A DNA stretch of 64,000 nucleotides from Pseudomonas sp. BCA17 (GTDB taxonomy: Bacteria > Pseudomonadota > Gammaproteobacteria > Pseudomonadales > Pseudomonadaceae): positions 1 to 64,000 of the forward strand of contig NZ_SGWI01000010.1 of the NCBI RefSeq assembly GCF_004519405.1, written 5' to 3'. The notes beneath the pieces were generated by a model. It made no database searches. It had not been told where the DNA came from and saw only the letters and a list, made by a program, of their open reading frames with translations. The translations under genes and the position numbers were made by a program. Shown here piece by piece: positions 52,063 through 60,293 of this stretch; within the stretch, counting starts at the first letter, position 1; each line of letters opens with the position of its first letter.

Positions 52063-53163
52063 TCAGGGTTTCAGCAATTCGAATTCGGCGCTGGCGAGCT
52101 TCTCGCCATTGATCAGTACATGCACCGCGTGCTTGCCGGGGTAGTGCTTGCGTGTGGTCAGCTCACGGATATGTTGTTCGCGGCGCAGGCTGCAATGTTC
52201 GCCCGCCTCGAGGGTCATTGTCTTGAGCTTGAACACCTTGGCTGCGCTGTGCCCGGCGCTCTTTACGTAGTCGATGGCGTAGTCCACCACCAATTTTTGC
52301 GCGGTGGCGGCGGTGGATTCCAGGCTGAAGGACAGGTTGATGCGTTCGCCCAGTCTGATCACCGCCGGCGTGACACTCAGATGATGAATCTTTACCTCGG
52401 CCCTGGCGCCCGCACCCATGATCGCCAGTGCGCGGGTATTACCTTGTTTGATCAAGCCGCGCAGTGCATGGCGGGCGATCCAGGCGGTGTGCGGGTTATC
52501 CAGGGACCAGCCTTCGAGCAGGCTGAGCACCCAGTCGGGATGGTCCTTGGTGATGTCGTTGAGGTGGTTCGCCACCGACTTGCGCACGTACAGGCTGCTG
52601 TCGGCCTTGAGGTTGTCGAGGATCGGCGCGCACAGCTCGGGGTCGGCTTGCACTGGACCCAGGCGAAAGGACCAGGGCAGGCGAGGGCGCGAACCTTCGC
52701 TGGCCAGGCGGCGCACGTGTTCGTTGTCATCCAGCGACCAGGTTTGCATTACCGCCAGGGTGCGTTCGAAGTCGTCCAGCAGAAACCGGCGGATGCCGAA
52801 TTCGGAAGAGCCAAAAGTCGTGAAGTATTTGAGCGCCGCCATGGAGCGCTTGAAGTCGTCGCGCCCGTAACTGGCCACGTATTGCGGCAGGAACAGGCTG
52901 ACGAACCCGCTGTTCAGGCGCGGGGCCAGCGCATACAGGCGCTTGAGGGTGTGCGGGTAATCCAGTGGGATGACCGCATGCAGGCTTTCGCTGACCCGCG
53001 CCATGCGCTGCATCACCGACAACTCGGCAAGCCCCGCGTTGGCATGTTCGAGGAAACCCTTGGCGTCGAAGGCCGGGTACACCGCCGTCATCTCGGTGGC
53101 GATGTGTTGCAGGCGTTCGAGGTTGAAGATTTCCTTGAGGGCCGGGGCGCTTTGGTCGGTCAT
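52063..53163 (-). CDS. DNA alkylation repair protein, AlkC/AlkD-like (HEAT repeats)
   Basis: A 366-residue protein. The first 230 residues are HEAT-like helical repeats: PAFDAKGFLEHANAGLAEL, AALKYFTTFGSSEFGIRRFL, SSLYVRKSVANHLNDITKDHPDW, and HALRGLIKQGNTRALAIMG. This is the fold of AlkC/AlkD glycosylases, which remove N3- and N7-alkylated purines. The C-terminal 110 residues form a beta-rich domain, as in AlkC-type proteins. ATG at 53163 is used; an ATG four codons upstream is possible. Confidence 0.82.
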   Translation of the reverse strand: MTDQSAPALKEIFNLERLQHIATEMTAVYPAFDAKGFLEHANAGLAELSVMQRMARVSESLHAVIPLDYPHTLKRLYALAPRLNSGFVSLFLPQYVASYGRDDFKRSMAALKYFTTFGSSEFGIRRFLLDDFERTLAVMQTWSLDDNEHVRRLASEGSRPRLPWSFRLGPVQADPELCAPILDNLKADSSLYVRKSVANHLNDITKDHPDWVLSLLEGWSLDNPHTAWIARHALRGLIKQGNTRALAIMGAGARAEVKIHHLSVTPAVIRLGERINLSFSLESTAATAQKLVVDYAIDYVKSAGHSAAKVFKLKTMTLEAGEHCSLRREQHIRELTTRKHYPGKHAVHVLINGEKLASAEFELLKP

Positions 53164-53193
53164 CGGTGAGTCCATGCAGTGATAGGGGGCGGT

Positions 53194-54540
53194 TTAGAGA
53201 AACCAGCGATATTCCCGTGCCGCGATCTCTTGCTGGAAGGCCAAATGATCCTGGCGCTTGTTTTCGCAATACACGTCGACAAATTCGCCGCCCAGCTTAT
53301 CGCGCACGACCGGTTGATGCTGCATGGCGCGCACGGCGTCGAGCATTTCCAGGGGGAAATCGGTGCCGCTGGTGCGGTCTTCGTTCAGCGGCGCGATAGG
53401 TTCACGCTTGGCTTCAAGGCCATGTTCCAGACCGGCGAGGATAGCTGCCAGCACCAGATACGGGTTGGCATCGGCACTCGCCAGACGGTGCTCGATACGC
53501 AGGTTGCGCGGGTCGGACTCGGGGATGCGCACGCACGCGTCGCGGTCTTCAAAGCCCCAGCTGGCACGGGTCGCCGCGTTGACCGTGCCGCCGAGGCGGC
53601 GGAAGGCGTTGTGGTTGGGCGAGAAGATCGGCATGCAGTGCGGCAGCAATTCCAGGCAACCGGCCACGGCATGGCGTAGCGGCTGTTGCTGGTGCGCCGC
53701 CAGCAGATTGTTACCCGCCGCGTCATAGAGGCTCACATGCACATGCATGCCACTGCCGGGGTATTGCAGGTACGGCTTGGCCATGAAGCTGGCGCGATAA
53801 CCGTGCTTGAGTGCGACGCCACGGGTGCTGCGGCAGAACAGGGCAGCCCAGTCGGCGGCGCGCAGGCCGTCGTCCAGATGGCCGAAGTTGATCTCGAACT
53901 GGCCGGGGCCGAGCTCGGCGGTGATCACTGTGATGTCGATGCCTTGGTCCTTCGCGGTGTGTGCCATGTCGTCCAGCACGTCGCTGAAGCGCGACAGGCG
54001 CTCGATATGCAGGTTGGGCTGGTCATCGAGGTCGTCGCTCAGCGGGTCGCGGGCAAATTGCGGCAGGCCGTTGTCGAGCTTCTTGTCGAACAGGTAGAAC
54101 TCCAGCTCGAACGCCACCACCGGGTGGATACCCTTGTGTTGCAGGCGTTCCAGTACCTTGGCCAGGACCTCACGGGGTTCGAATTCGATGGGGGCTTCGG
54201 TGCCGTCCGAGGTGATCAGCATCTGCCCCAATGGCTGTTTTTCCCAAGTGACGGGTTTGAGTGTGCCCGGCACCAGGCGGCGGTTGGCATCCGGGTCGCC
54301 GTCGTTGAAGCAGTAATCGCCGATCTTGAACAACCCACCCTGAACCCCCAGCAGCACGGCGTTTTGCGGCAGCTTCAAGGGGCCGCCGGCGGCAACCTTT
54401 TCCAACATCTCGACCGGGTAGCGCTTGCCGTAGAAATGCCCGGGAATGTCCAGGGCGATCAGGTCGACATAACGTACGTCGGGGTGGTTCTGGCGGAAGG
54501 TCCGTACTTCGGCCAGCAACGTCGAGGAATGGCTTTTCAC
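53194..54540 (-). CDS. glutamine synthetase family protein, gamma-glutamylpolyamine synthetase-like
   Basis: A 448-residue type I glutamine synthetase relative. Metal and ATP-site elements are present: VAFELEFYLFD, ITAELGPGQFEINFGHLDD, GSGMHVHVSLYDAAG and HNAFRRLGG, DPRNLRIEHRLASADANPYL. The sequence around these resembles PuuA/PauA enzymes that ligate glutamate to polyamines, rather than GlnA. The GTG at 54540 (AGGAG eight bases upstream) is chosen over a longer reading with GTG at 54567. It lies 11 bases after the regulator stop, in one operon with it. Confidence 0.87.
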   Translation of the reverse strand: MKSHSSTLLAEVRTFRQNHPDVRYVDLIALDIPGHFYGKRYPVEMLEKVAAGGPLKLPQNAVLLGVQGGLFKIGDYCFNDGDPDANRRLVPGTLKPVTWEKQPLGQMLITSDGTEAPIEFEPREVLAKVLERLQHKGIHPVVAFELEFYLFDKKLDNGLPQFARDPLSDDLDDQPNLHIERLSRFSDVLDDMAHTAKDQGIDITVITAELGPGQFEINFGHLDDGLRAADWAALFCRSTRGVALKHGYRASFMAKPYLQYPGSGMHVHVSLYDAAGNNLLAAHQQQPLRHAVAGCLELLPHCMPIFSPNHNAFRRLGGTVNAATRASWGFEDRDACVRIPESDPRNLRIEHRLASADANPYLVLAAILAGLEHGLEAKREPIAPLNEDRTSGTDFPLEMLDAVRAMQHQPVVRDKLGGEFVDVYCENKRQDHLAFQQEIAAREYRWFL

Positions 54541-54551
54541 GGGTGCAGCTC

Positions 54552-55109
54552 CTAGTTGTAAACCCACAGTACGCGGGCGGGCAGGTCGGTCAGGTTGGCG
54601 TAGCGACAGTGGGCGAAGCTGGCCAGGTGGAAGCTGTCACCGACGCCAAGGGTGACCGGCTCGGCCTCGTCCTCCACCCACAGCGTCAGCTCACCCTCCA
54701 GCACAAAACCGGCCTGCTCGGCGCGGTCGCTCATGCTTTGTTCGCCGCTGTTGGCGCCGGGTGCCAACAGGCTGTCGAGCATCGAGAAGGCGCCATTCAT
54801 GCTGGGCGAAACCAGGATGTCGGTGATGCCGTTGGCGTAATACACCGTGCGCCGCTCGTTGGGGCGAGTGACCCAATCCACCGCCTTGGGTTTGGGCAGG
54901 CTGTAGAAGTAGGTGGTGGGCACGTCGAGTGCGTGGCTGATGGCGGTCAAGTCCGCCACAGTCGGTCGCGACAGGCCACGTTCGACCTGGGACAGGAAAC
55001 CCACCGAGCGCTCGATTTTTTGCGCCAGCTGGGCGAGGGTGAGTTTCTTGTGCTTGCGCAGGTCGTGGATGAGGACGGCCAGAGTGGCAAGTTCTTCTTG
55101 TTGGTTCAT
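54552..55109 (-). CDS. XRE family regulator with cupin domain (PuuR-like)
   Basis: A 185-residue regulator. The N-terminal helix-turn-helix is ATLAVLIHDLRKHKKLTLAQLAQKIERSVGFLSQVERGLSRP; the C-terminal part is a small cupin (GFVLEGELTLWVEDEAEPVTLGVGDSFHLASFAHCRYAN). This arrangement is that of PuuR, the repressor of polyamine catabolism. ATG at 55109 lies within one of three TTTCATGAA palindromes, so it may bind its own start region; an ATG eight codons upstream is a possible start. The downstream gene is the glutamylpolyamine synthetase-like enzyme. Confidence 0.88.
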   Translation of the reverse strand: MNQQEELATLAVLIHDLRKHKKLTLAQLAQKIERSVGFLSQVERGLSRPTVADLTAISHALDVPTTYFYSLPKPKAVDWVTRPNERRTVYYANGITDILVSPSMNGAFSMLDSLLAPGANSGEQSMSDRAEQAGFVLEGELTLWVEDEAEPVTLGVGDSFHLASFAHCRYANLTDLPARVLWVYN

Positions 55110-55158
55110 GAAATTTACGTCGAATAATTTCATGAAAAATTACAGGATTTATTTCATG
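55105..55158. promoter_or_regulatory. triple TTTCATGAAA palindrome, operator candidate
   Basis: TTCATGAA at 55105-55112, TTTCATGAAA at 55128-55137 and TTTCATG at 55152-55158, centres about 24 and 23 bases apart (roughly two turns). The outer copies overlap the two start codons of the divergent genes. A likely site for the PuuR-like protein. Confidence 0.6.
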
Positions 55159-55524
55159 CGAGCAATGGGAACGACATTGGAAGCGCTTTTGTTCCAGCTG
55201 GAGCGGGAGCTGCAAGGCAGTACCACCCGCTTGGATGCGGTGCGGCTGTCGCAGTTACTAGCGGATGATTTCGTTGAGTTTGGTGTCAGCGGCAATGTTT
55301 GGGGTAGTAAGGCTCAGGTGATTGCCGGGTTGCGCGATGAAGTGTTTTCCGAACGCCTTATGACTGAGTTTGCGCTCAACCTGTTGAGCAATGGCGTTGC
55401 ACTGGTGACTTATCGCTGCCACCGGGAAGGCGTGGGAGATTCACTGCGCAGTTCGGTGTGGCGAGAGGAGGAAGGGCAGTGGCGGATGGTGTTTCATCAG
55501 GGCACACCAGCTGCGGCCCTATAA
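55156..55524 (+). CDS. DUF4440/SnoaL-like small protein (NTF2 fold)
   Basis: A 122-residue protein of the NTF2-like fold: EALLFQLERELQGSTTRLDAVRLSQLLADDFVEFGVSGNVWGSK, then LLSNGVALVTYRCHREGVGDSLRSSVWREEEGQWRMVFHQGT. These features match DUF4440. AGGA is eight bases before the ATG, which lies inside the third copy of a repeated palindrome shared with the PuuR-like gene on the other strand. Enzymatic or binding function unknown. Confidence 0.8.
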   Translation: MRAMGTTLEALLFQLERELQGSTTRLDAVRLSQLLADDFVEFGVSGNVWGSKAQVIAGLRDEVFSERLMTEFALNLLSNGVALVTYRCHREGVGDSLRSSVWREEEGQWRMVFHQGTPAAAL

Positions 55525-55531
55525 CACCTTA

Positions 55532-55571
55532 TGGCGAGGGAGCTTGCTCCCGCCGGGCAGCGGAGCTGCCC
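55532..55571. repeat. REP-like element with two hairpins
   Basis: TGGCGAGGGAGCTTGCTCCCGCC plus GGGCAGC-GGA-GCTGCCC. The same unit (inverse orientation) is at 10-47. Confidence 0.65.
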
Positions 55572-55659
55572 AGGTCCCTTTATCGCGAATTCTGGGTTGA
55601 ATGTTCACATCGGCCGGCGGTCGTAACCTGGGTATGCATCATTCATTGAAGGAGTACCT

Positions 55660-55968
55660 ATGAATTCCAAAGCCCTCGTTGCCTGCCTGCTGCTCACTGC
55701 CGGCCTGTCCACCGCCAGCTTCGTCGTGCAAGCCGGTGATACTCCGCAGGAAACCGTACAACCTTCAAACATCAACGCTCGCGATTTGAAGGAGGGCGAC
55801 CGTGCCCCGGACATGCTGATGCGCAAGGAATCGGCGGTCAGCAATTGGAAAAAGCACGGCCTCAAGCAACCTGAAGCCGACAGCCAATGGGCGCGGGTAG
55901 GCGATAAATTCGTGCTGCTCAAGACCACTAACGGCACCATTCTTGAAATCACGCCCGTAAAAAAATGA
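55660..55968 (+). CDS. RcnB-family exported protein
   Basis: A 102-residue protein with a signal peptide (to about residue 25, VQA/GD) and a small periplasmic domain resembling RcnB: NWKKHGLKQPEADSQWARVGDKFVLLKTTNGTILEITP, with the HGL-P--QW--VGD-F pattern. RcnB of E. coli adjusts nickel and cobalt import; here there is no rcnA. AAGGAG precedes the ATG. Confidence 0.8.
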   Translation: MNSKALVACLLLTAGLSTASFVVQAGDTPQETVQPSNINARDLKEGDRAPDMLMRKESAVSNWKKHGLKQPEADSQWARVGDKFVLLKTTNGTILEITPVKK

Positions 55969-56044
55969 CCTCTCGTTAAGCGCTGCTCTTGAGTTAAGGT
56001 AACCGGCCGGAAGGGTCGCGTTACCTTCAAAGAAAGAGAGCAGG

Positions 56045-57238
56045 ATGCTGGCCACAATAAGAACCTACCCGCGCACCGTTAACCTGTTGCTGTCCGCCAC
56101 GTTGATGCTGACCCTGGCCAAGGCGATCACCTTTCCGTACCTGGTCATTTACCTCACCAGCCGCTTTGGCCTCGATATCACCGAGGTGGGCCTGGTGATC
56201 GGCAGTTCGCTGATTGTCGGCTCGCTGCTCAGTGTTTACGGCGGCTTTCTCGTCGACCGTATCAACAGTTATCGCCTGCTGCTCGGCTTGAGCATGGTGT
56301 TTGTCGTGGGCTTTATCGGCACGGTGCTCGCGGGGAATATCTGGGCGTTTTACAGTTGCCTGATACTGATCAACCTGGCCCACGCCGTCATCGATATTGC
56401 GGTGAAAGCCGGCTTTGCCAGCCTGTTGCCGGAAGACGCGCGCAGCGAAGTGTTTTCCATCAAGTACACCCTGACCAATATCGGTTACGCGGTCGGCCCG
56501 GCGGCTGGGGCAATAGTGGCCAAGCTGGATATCAGCCTGCCGTTTATGCTGTCGGCGCTGTTGGGGGTGGGGTTTTTCCTGCTGTACTGGCGCTGGGGCG
56601 ATCGCACGCTGACCACCATCGACGCCGCGCAAAAACCGGTGTCGTTCATTGCGGTAGGCCGAGTCCTGCTGCGCGACTATCGCCTGGTGTGCTTCACCCT
56701 TGGCGGCGTGCTCAGTGCCGTGGTGTTCGGCCAGTTCACCGCATGGCTTTCGCAGTACCTGGTGACAACCACGACGGCGCAATACACCTACACCGTGATC
56801 AGCGCGGTACTCACCACCAATGCCGTGGGAGTGATCGCCTTGCAGTACGTGATTGGCCGGCGTATCTCGCACCGCTACCTGAGCCAGTGGCTGGTCGCCG
56901 GCCTGGGCATGTTCATGTTGGGCTTGATTGGCTTTGCGCTGTCCACCAGCGTGCTGTGGTGGGTACTGGCAATGGCGGTGTTCACCGTGGGGGAAATCAT
57001 CGTGTTCCCGGCCGAGTACATGTTTATCGACCGGATCGCCCCGGACCATTTGCGGGGCATGTATTACGGGGCGCAGAACCTGTCCAACCTGGGCGCTGCC
57101 GTGGGGCCGGTGTTGTGCGGGATGGTGTTGGCCAGCCTGCCGGCCCACACCATGTTCTACATGCTGGGGGCGTTTATCGTGGGTGGCGGCGTGTTCTATT
57201 TCATTGGGGCGTCGCTGAAGGCAAATCATCCAGCGTAA
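56045..57238 (+). CDS. MFS transporter (MdtH-like)
   Basis: A 397-residue permease with 12 helices. The N-terminal half has TLMLTLAKAITFPYLVIYLTSRFGLDITEVGLVIG and GGFLVDRINSYRLLLGLSM, and the second half IGRRISHRYLSQWLVAGLG, in the style of MdtH and other drug or metabolite exporters. GC-rich, no odd features; its 3' end overlaps that of the DUF1652 gene by 38 bases. Substrate unknown. Confidence 0.85.
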   Translation: MLATIRTYPRTVNLLLSATLMLTLAKAITFPYLVIYLTSRFGLDITEVGLVIGSSLIVGSLLSVYGGFLVDRINSYRLLLGLSMVFVVGFIGTVLAGNIWAFYSCLILINLAHAVIDIAVKAGFASLLPEDARSEVFSIKYTLTNIGYAVGPAAGAIVAKLDISLPFMLSALLGVGFFLLYWRWGDRTLTTIDAAQKPVSFIAVGRVLLRDYRLVCFTLGGVLSAVVFGQFTAWLSQYLVTTTTAQYTYTVISAVLTTNAVGVIALQYVIGRRISHRYLSQWLVAGLGMFMLGLIGFALSTSVLWWVLAMAVFTVGEIIVFPAEYMFIDRIAPDHLRGMYYGAQNLSNLGAAVGPVLCGMVLASLPAHTMFYMLGAFIVGGGVFYFIGASLKANHPA

Positions 57239-57473
57239 GCTTGCCCACATTGTTGCATTCCAGTTCGTAGCGCAGCTCTTCGACCATCTTTGCGACTTCT
57301 TGCGCGGTCTGCAGTCGATTGGTGCTGATCCCGGTGACCACCAGATCGACTCGACCCGTTTCGGCATCGAAGACCTTGAGGGTCAGGGACGCGTCCCGGC
57401 ACAGGGTGAATTCACAGGTCAGCGGCGACAGGCCTTCTTCGATGCAGTTTCGCAGTTGAGAGAGACTAAACAT
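57201..57473 (-). CDS. DUF1652 domain-containing protein
   Basis: A 90-residue protein of the DUF1652 family, common in Pseudomonas: MFSLSQLRNCIEEGLSPLTCEFTLCRDASLTLKVFDAETGRVDLVVTGI and a C-terminal EELRYELECNN. Function unknown. AAGGAACC precedes the ATG. The 3' end overlaps the convergent MFS gene by 38 bases. Confidence 0.85.
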   Translation of the reverse strand: MFSLSQLRNCIEEGLSPLTCEFTLCRDASLTLKVFDAETGRVDLVVTGISTNRLQTAQEVAKMVEELRYELECNNVGKLTLDDLPSATPQ

Positions 57474-57545
57474 GCTGGTTCCTTCAAGACATTAGTACGA
57501 TGCCTTAAAGGTTATGGCTTAGCCTGGGCCGCAATAAGGTGAGTT

Positions 57546-57573
57546 CGCACTAGTCGCACTAGTGCATTTGCAC
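57546..57573. promoter_or_regulatory. CGCACTAGT tandem repeat and GTGCATTTG motif, operator candidate
   Basis: CGCACTAGT twice in tandem, including the palindrome GCACTAGTGC (57556-57565), then CTAGTGCATTTGCAC (57559-57573). A near copy (CTGGTGCATTTGAAC) lies at 59171-59185 on the other side of the LuxR gene. Confidence 0.4.
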
Positions 57574-57576
57574 TTT

Positions 57577-59073
57577 TTAAGACCTGTTTGCCAGGCGCAG
57601 TTCACCGGCAAACAGCCCGCGTTCACGGGCCCAGACAATCGCCGCACTGCGGCTGTGCACCCCCAGTTTGGAGTACACGGTGGCCACATGGTTACGCACG
57701 GTATTAGGCGCCAGCTTCAAGCGTGATGCGATCTCCTTGTCGGCCAGCCCCTCACAAATCAACCCCAGCACATCGCGCTCACGGGCGGTGAGATCAGTAA
57801 ACGCCACAGTCGGTGAATTGGGACTCTTGACGCTCTTGGCGTTGGCCAGTTTCTCGATCAGGGTCTGGCTGAACCAGGAGGCGTCCTGCATCACTTCTTC
57901 GATCGCCGCCACGAGTTCAAGCTCCGTGCGTTTGCGTTCGGTGATGTTCATCAGCACCAATAGGTAGCAGGGCACGTCTTGAATGATCACGGTGTCGGCG
58001 GAGACCACGCAGTCGATCAATTCATTGCCCTTCTTGCGCACCTTGATGTCCTGGCCTTCCAACTGGCCGGCTTTTTCCAGGCAGGCAAACAGGTGTTCGG
58101 CCGCTTGGGGACTGTCGATAAAGTCGATTTCCTCGATGGCTTTGCCAATCAATTCCTCGCTGGTATAGCCGGTGATGTTCATGAAGGCTTCATTGACATC
58201 CACTACCTGGCGGTTATCGGCGCTGCACATCAGGGTTGGCACCGGCGTCAGTCGGAACGACTTGGCGAAGCGCTCTTCACTCTGGCGCAAGGCGATCTCC
58301 GCCTTGCGCCGTGGCTCCAGGTCCATGAACGAGAAGAGCATGCAGTCTTCTTCGTTCATGTCCAACGGCTGACCGGCGACGATCACCAGCTTGCTGCCGC
58401 CTTTGGGCAGCCTCAGTTCGGCCTGCATCTGCGGGATGGTTGCGCCTTCGCCCAGACGCTGAATGGCCAGGTCCTTACGCTCGGCCTGCTCCAGCACATC
58501 CAGTTCATACACGGATTTGCCGATGACCTGCTCGCGGTTATAGCCGGTCATCTCCAGAAAACCCTGGTTGACCTTGATGTAGCGCAGGTCGCTCAAGCGG
58601 CAGATCACCGCGGGTGCCGGGTTTGCATTGAAGGTTTTTTCGAAGCGCTGCTCGGCGCTGGCCCATTCGGTGGCGTTGCTGAGGATCAGCACCAGCAGTT
58701 CGGGGTTACCCGATGCGTCGTTGAGGACCAGGCTGCGCAGGCGGTGCACCCAACTGCGCTCCTCGTCGGCGGCAGGCATGACTTCCACGATGACATCGCT
58801 GAACTCTTCGCCTTCGGCCACACGGGCGAGGGGGTAGCTGTCCAGTTGCAGCGGATGGTTATTGCGATAGCGCAAGGCAAAGCGCTTGGCGTATTCCTCG
58901 GTGTTCGCCCCCAGGTCCTTGACCTCGCTGACACCGTGCATGTTCAGTGCGGCTTCGTTGGCCCAAAGAATGGTCTGGTCAACCTCGGCCAGAATCACAC
59001 CGTCGGACAGCCCGGAAATGATCTGCTGCAGTTGGCGGCGGTTGGTTTCTTTGGCGAGAACGTCCTGAGTCAT
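57577..59073 (-). CDS. PAS-domain LuxR family transcriptional regulator
   Basis: A 498-residue cytoplasmic regulator with three PAS domains: residues about 12-125 (LSDGVILAEVDQTILWANEAALNMHG), 140-250 (ICRLSDLRYIKVNQGFLEMTGYNREQVIG) and 270-385 (MCSADNRQVVDVNEAFMNITGYTSEELIG), each followed by PAC-like parts, then a coiled link and a C-terminal LuxR helix-turn-helix (LTARERDVLGLICEGLADKEIASRLKLAPNTVRNHV). No receiver domain. ATG at 59073 with AGGAG upstream is preferred over a longer frame. Targets unknown; a shared 15-bp motif occurs on both sides of the gene. Confidence 0.88.
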   Translation of the reverse strand: MTQDVLAKETNRRQLQQIISGLSDGVILAEVDQTILWANEAALNMHGVSEVKDLGANTEEYAKRFALRYRNNHPLQLDSYPLARVAEGEEFSDVIVEVMPAADEERSWVHRLRSLVLNDASGNPELLVLILSNATEWASAEQRFEKTFNANPAPAVICRLSDLRYIKVNQGFLEMTGYNREQVIGKSVYELDVLEQAERKDLAIQRLGEGATIPQMQAELRLPKGGSKLVIVAGQPLDMNEEDCMLFSFMDLEPRRKAEIALRQSEERFAKSFRLTPVPTLMCSADNRQVVDVNEAFMNITGYTSEELIGKAIEEIDFIDSPQAAEHLFACLEKAGQLEGQDIKVRKKGNELIDCVVSADTVIIQDVPCYLLVLMNITERKRTELELVAAIEEVMQDASWFSQTLIEKLANAKSVKSPNSPTVAFTDLTARERDVLGLICEGLADKEIASRLKLAPNTVRNHVATVYSKLGVHSRSAAIVWARERGLFAGELRLANRS

Positions 59074-59155
59074 GATTTCTCCTGGTTTTGAGCGCATGGA
59101 AGTACGACATCCAGGCTTCAGAATAGTGCAGAACAATTTCCCGGGATGGGGTGCG

Positions 59156-59185
59156 AATGCACCAGGTTTACTGGTGCATTTGAAC
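59156..59185. promoter_or_regulatory. AATGCACCAG inverted repeat and GTGCATTTG motif
   Basis: AATGCACCAG, five bases, CTGGTGCATT: a perfect 10-bp inverted repeat in the divergent region between the PAS-LuxR gene and a membrane protein gene. Its right arm continues into TTGAAC, making the motif shared with 57559-57573. Confidence 0.55.
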
Positions 59186-59246
59186 GGGGAATTCTGGCAG
59201 TGCGCTCGCCAGACTGAAACGGTCAATCACTGTCAAAGGATCGAAT

Positions 59247-60215
59247 ATGACCACTGTCTATGAAACCAATCGTTCTGCGTTTCGGGTGTCCTGGAGCGCT
59301 GTCCTGGCCGGTAGCGCGATTGCGCTGGTGACTTACCTGGTGCTCAGTGTGTTGGGCACTGCCATTGGCGCAAGTGCGGTCGACCCGATGGAGGCGGGTA
59401 ACCCGTTGCGTGGTTTTGGTACGGGCGCCGGTATCTGGTTGTTTGTCTCCACACTGCTGGCAATCGCCGTTGGTGCGTTCGTCGCGGGGCGTACCGCACC
59501 GGATCGCGGTGGCCTGCATGGCGTGCTCACCTGGACGCTGACCACCTTGTTTACGACCTGGTTGTTGGCGGCACTGGCTTCCAGCGTCGTTGGCACGGCG
59601 GGCAATGTGGTGGGCAAGGGCCTCTCCGCTGCCGGCAGTGGCATTGCCGCTGTGGCGCCGGGTATCAGCGACAGCGTCAAGCAGCAATTGGACGAGCAGG
59701 GCATCCGCCTGGATTGGAACAGCCTGCAAGGTCAGCTCGACACCTTGCTCAAGCAAAGCGGCAAGCCTGAACTGGACCCGGCCCGCATTGAGCAGAAAGC
59801 TGATCAGGCTACGCAGGATGGCAAACAATCGGCGACGGCTGCCGCGACTGACCCTGCCCAGGCACCGGACGCCTTGAAACAATGGTTCGATCGGGTCAAA
59901 GCCTCCGGCGAGCCCGCTTTGAATGCCGCGGATAAAGACGCCCTGATCAACATCGTTGCGGCCCGCACCGGCAAGAGCAAGGCTGAGGCGACCCAGATCG
60001 TCGACAACTATGCCCAGGCGTACCAGCAAGCCGTGCAAAAGGTCGATGAGCTGAAACAACAGGCTGAGCAAAAGGCCCGTGAAGCCGCTGAAGTGGCGGC
60101 CAAGCAAGTGTCCCGCGCGGCGTGGGGCACCCTGGCGATGCTGTTGCTGGGCGCGGCCTTGAGCTTCTTTGTGGGACGCATGGCGCTGACTACACGTCGA
60201 GTACCTTTGGCTTAA
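59247..60215 (+). CDS. hypothetical membrane protein with helical periplasmic domain
   Basis: A 322-residue protein: two to three N-terminal membrane helices (VSWSAVLAGSAIALVTYLVLSVLGTAIGAS, GIWLFVSTLLAIAVGAFVAGR, LTWTLTTLFTTWLLAALASSVVG), a charged helical middle with coiled-coil character (DELKQQAEQKAREAAEVAAKQ) and a C-terminal membrane helix (TLAMLLLGAALSFFVGRM). A 10-bp palindrome lies upstream. I do not recognise the family; it is probably an inner-membrane structural or stress protein. Confidence 0.75.
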   Translation: MTTVYETNRSAFRVSWSAVLAGSAIALVTYLVLSVLGTAIGASAVDPMEAGNPLRGFGTGAGIWLFVSTLLAIAVGAFVAGRTAPDRGGLHGVLTWTLTTLFTTWLLAALASSVVGTAGNVVGKGLSAAGSGIAAVAPGISDSVKQQLDEQGIRLDWNSLQGQLDTLLKQSGKPELDPARIEQKADQATQDGKQSATAAATDPAQAPDALKQWFDRVKASGEPALNAADKDALINIVAARTGKSKAEATQIVDNYAQAYQQAVQKVDELKQQAEQKAREAAEVAAKQVSRAAWGTLAMLLLGAALSFFVGRMALTTRRVPLA

Positions 60216-60248
60216 AGCGGTTTGCGGCAAGGACGCCGCTTCGCTGAG

Positions 60249-60274
60249 CGCGTAAAATGCCGGCTTTTTACGCG
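60249..60274 (+). repeat. inverted repeat before the SLT lipoprotein gene
   Basis: CGCGTAAAA, eight bases, TTTTACGCG, 35 bases past the membrane protein stop. May be a terminator of that gene, lacking a T run. Confidence 0.35.
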
Positions 60275-60293
60275 TATCACGCAAAGGTGCCCC

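Noticed and set aside
59074..59226. N-terminal extension of the PAS-LuxR regulator
   Set aside because: The added residues have no PAS character, the inverted repeat lies within it, and the internal ATG has a good AGGAG site.
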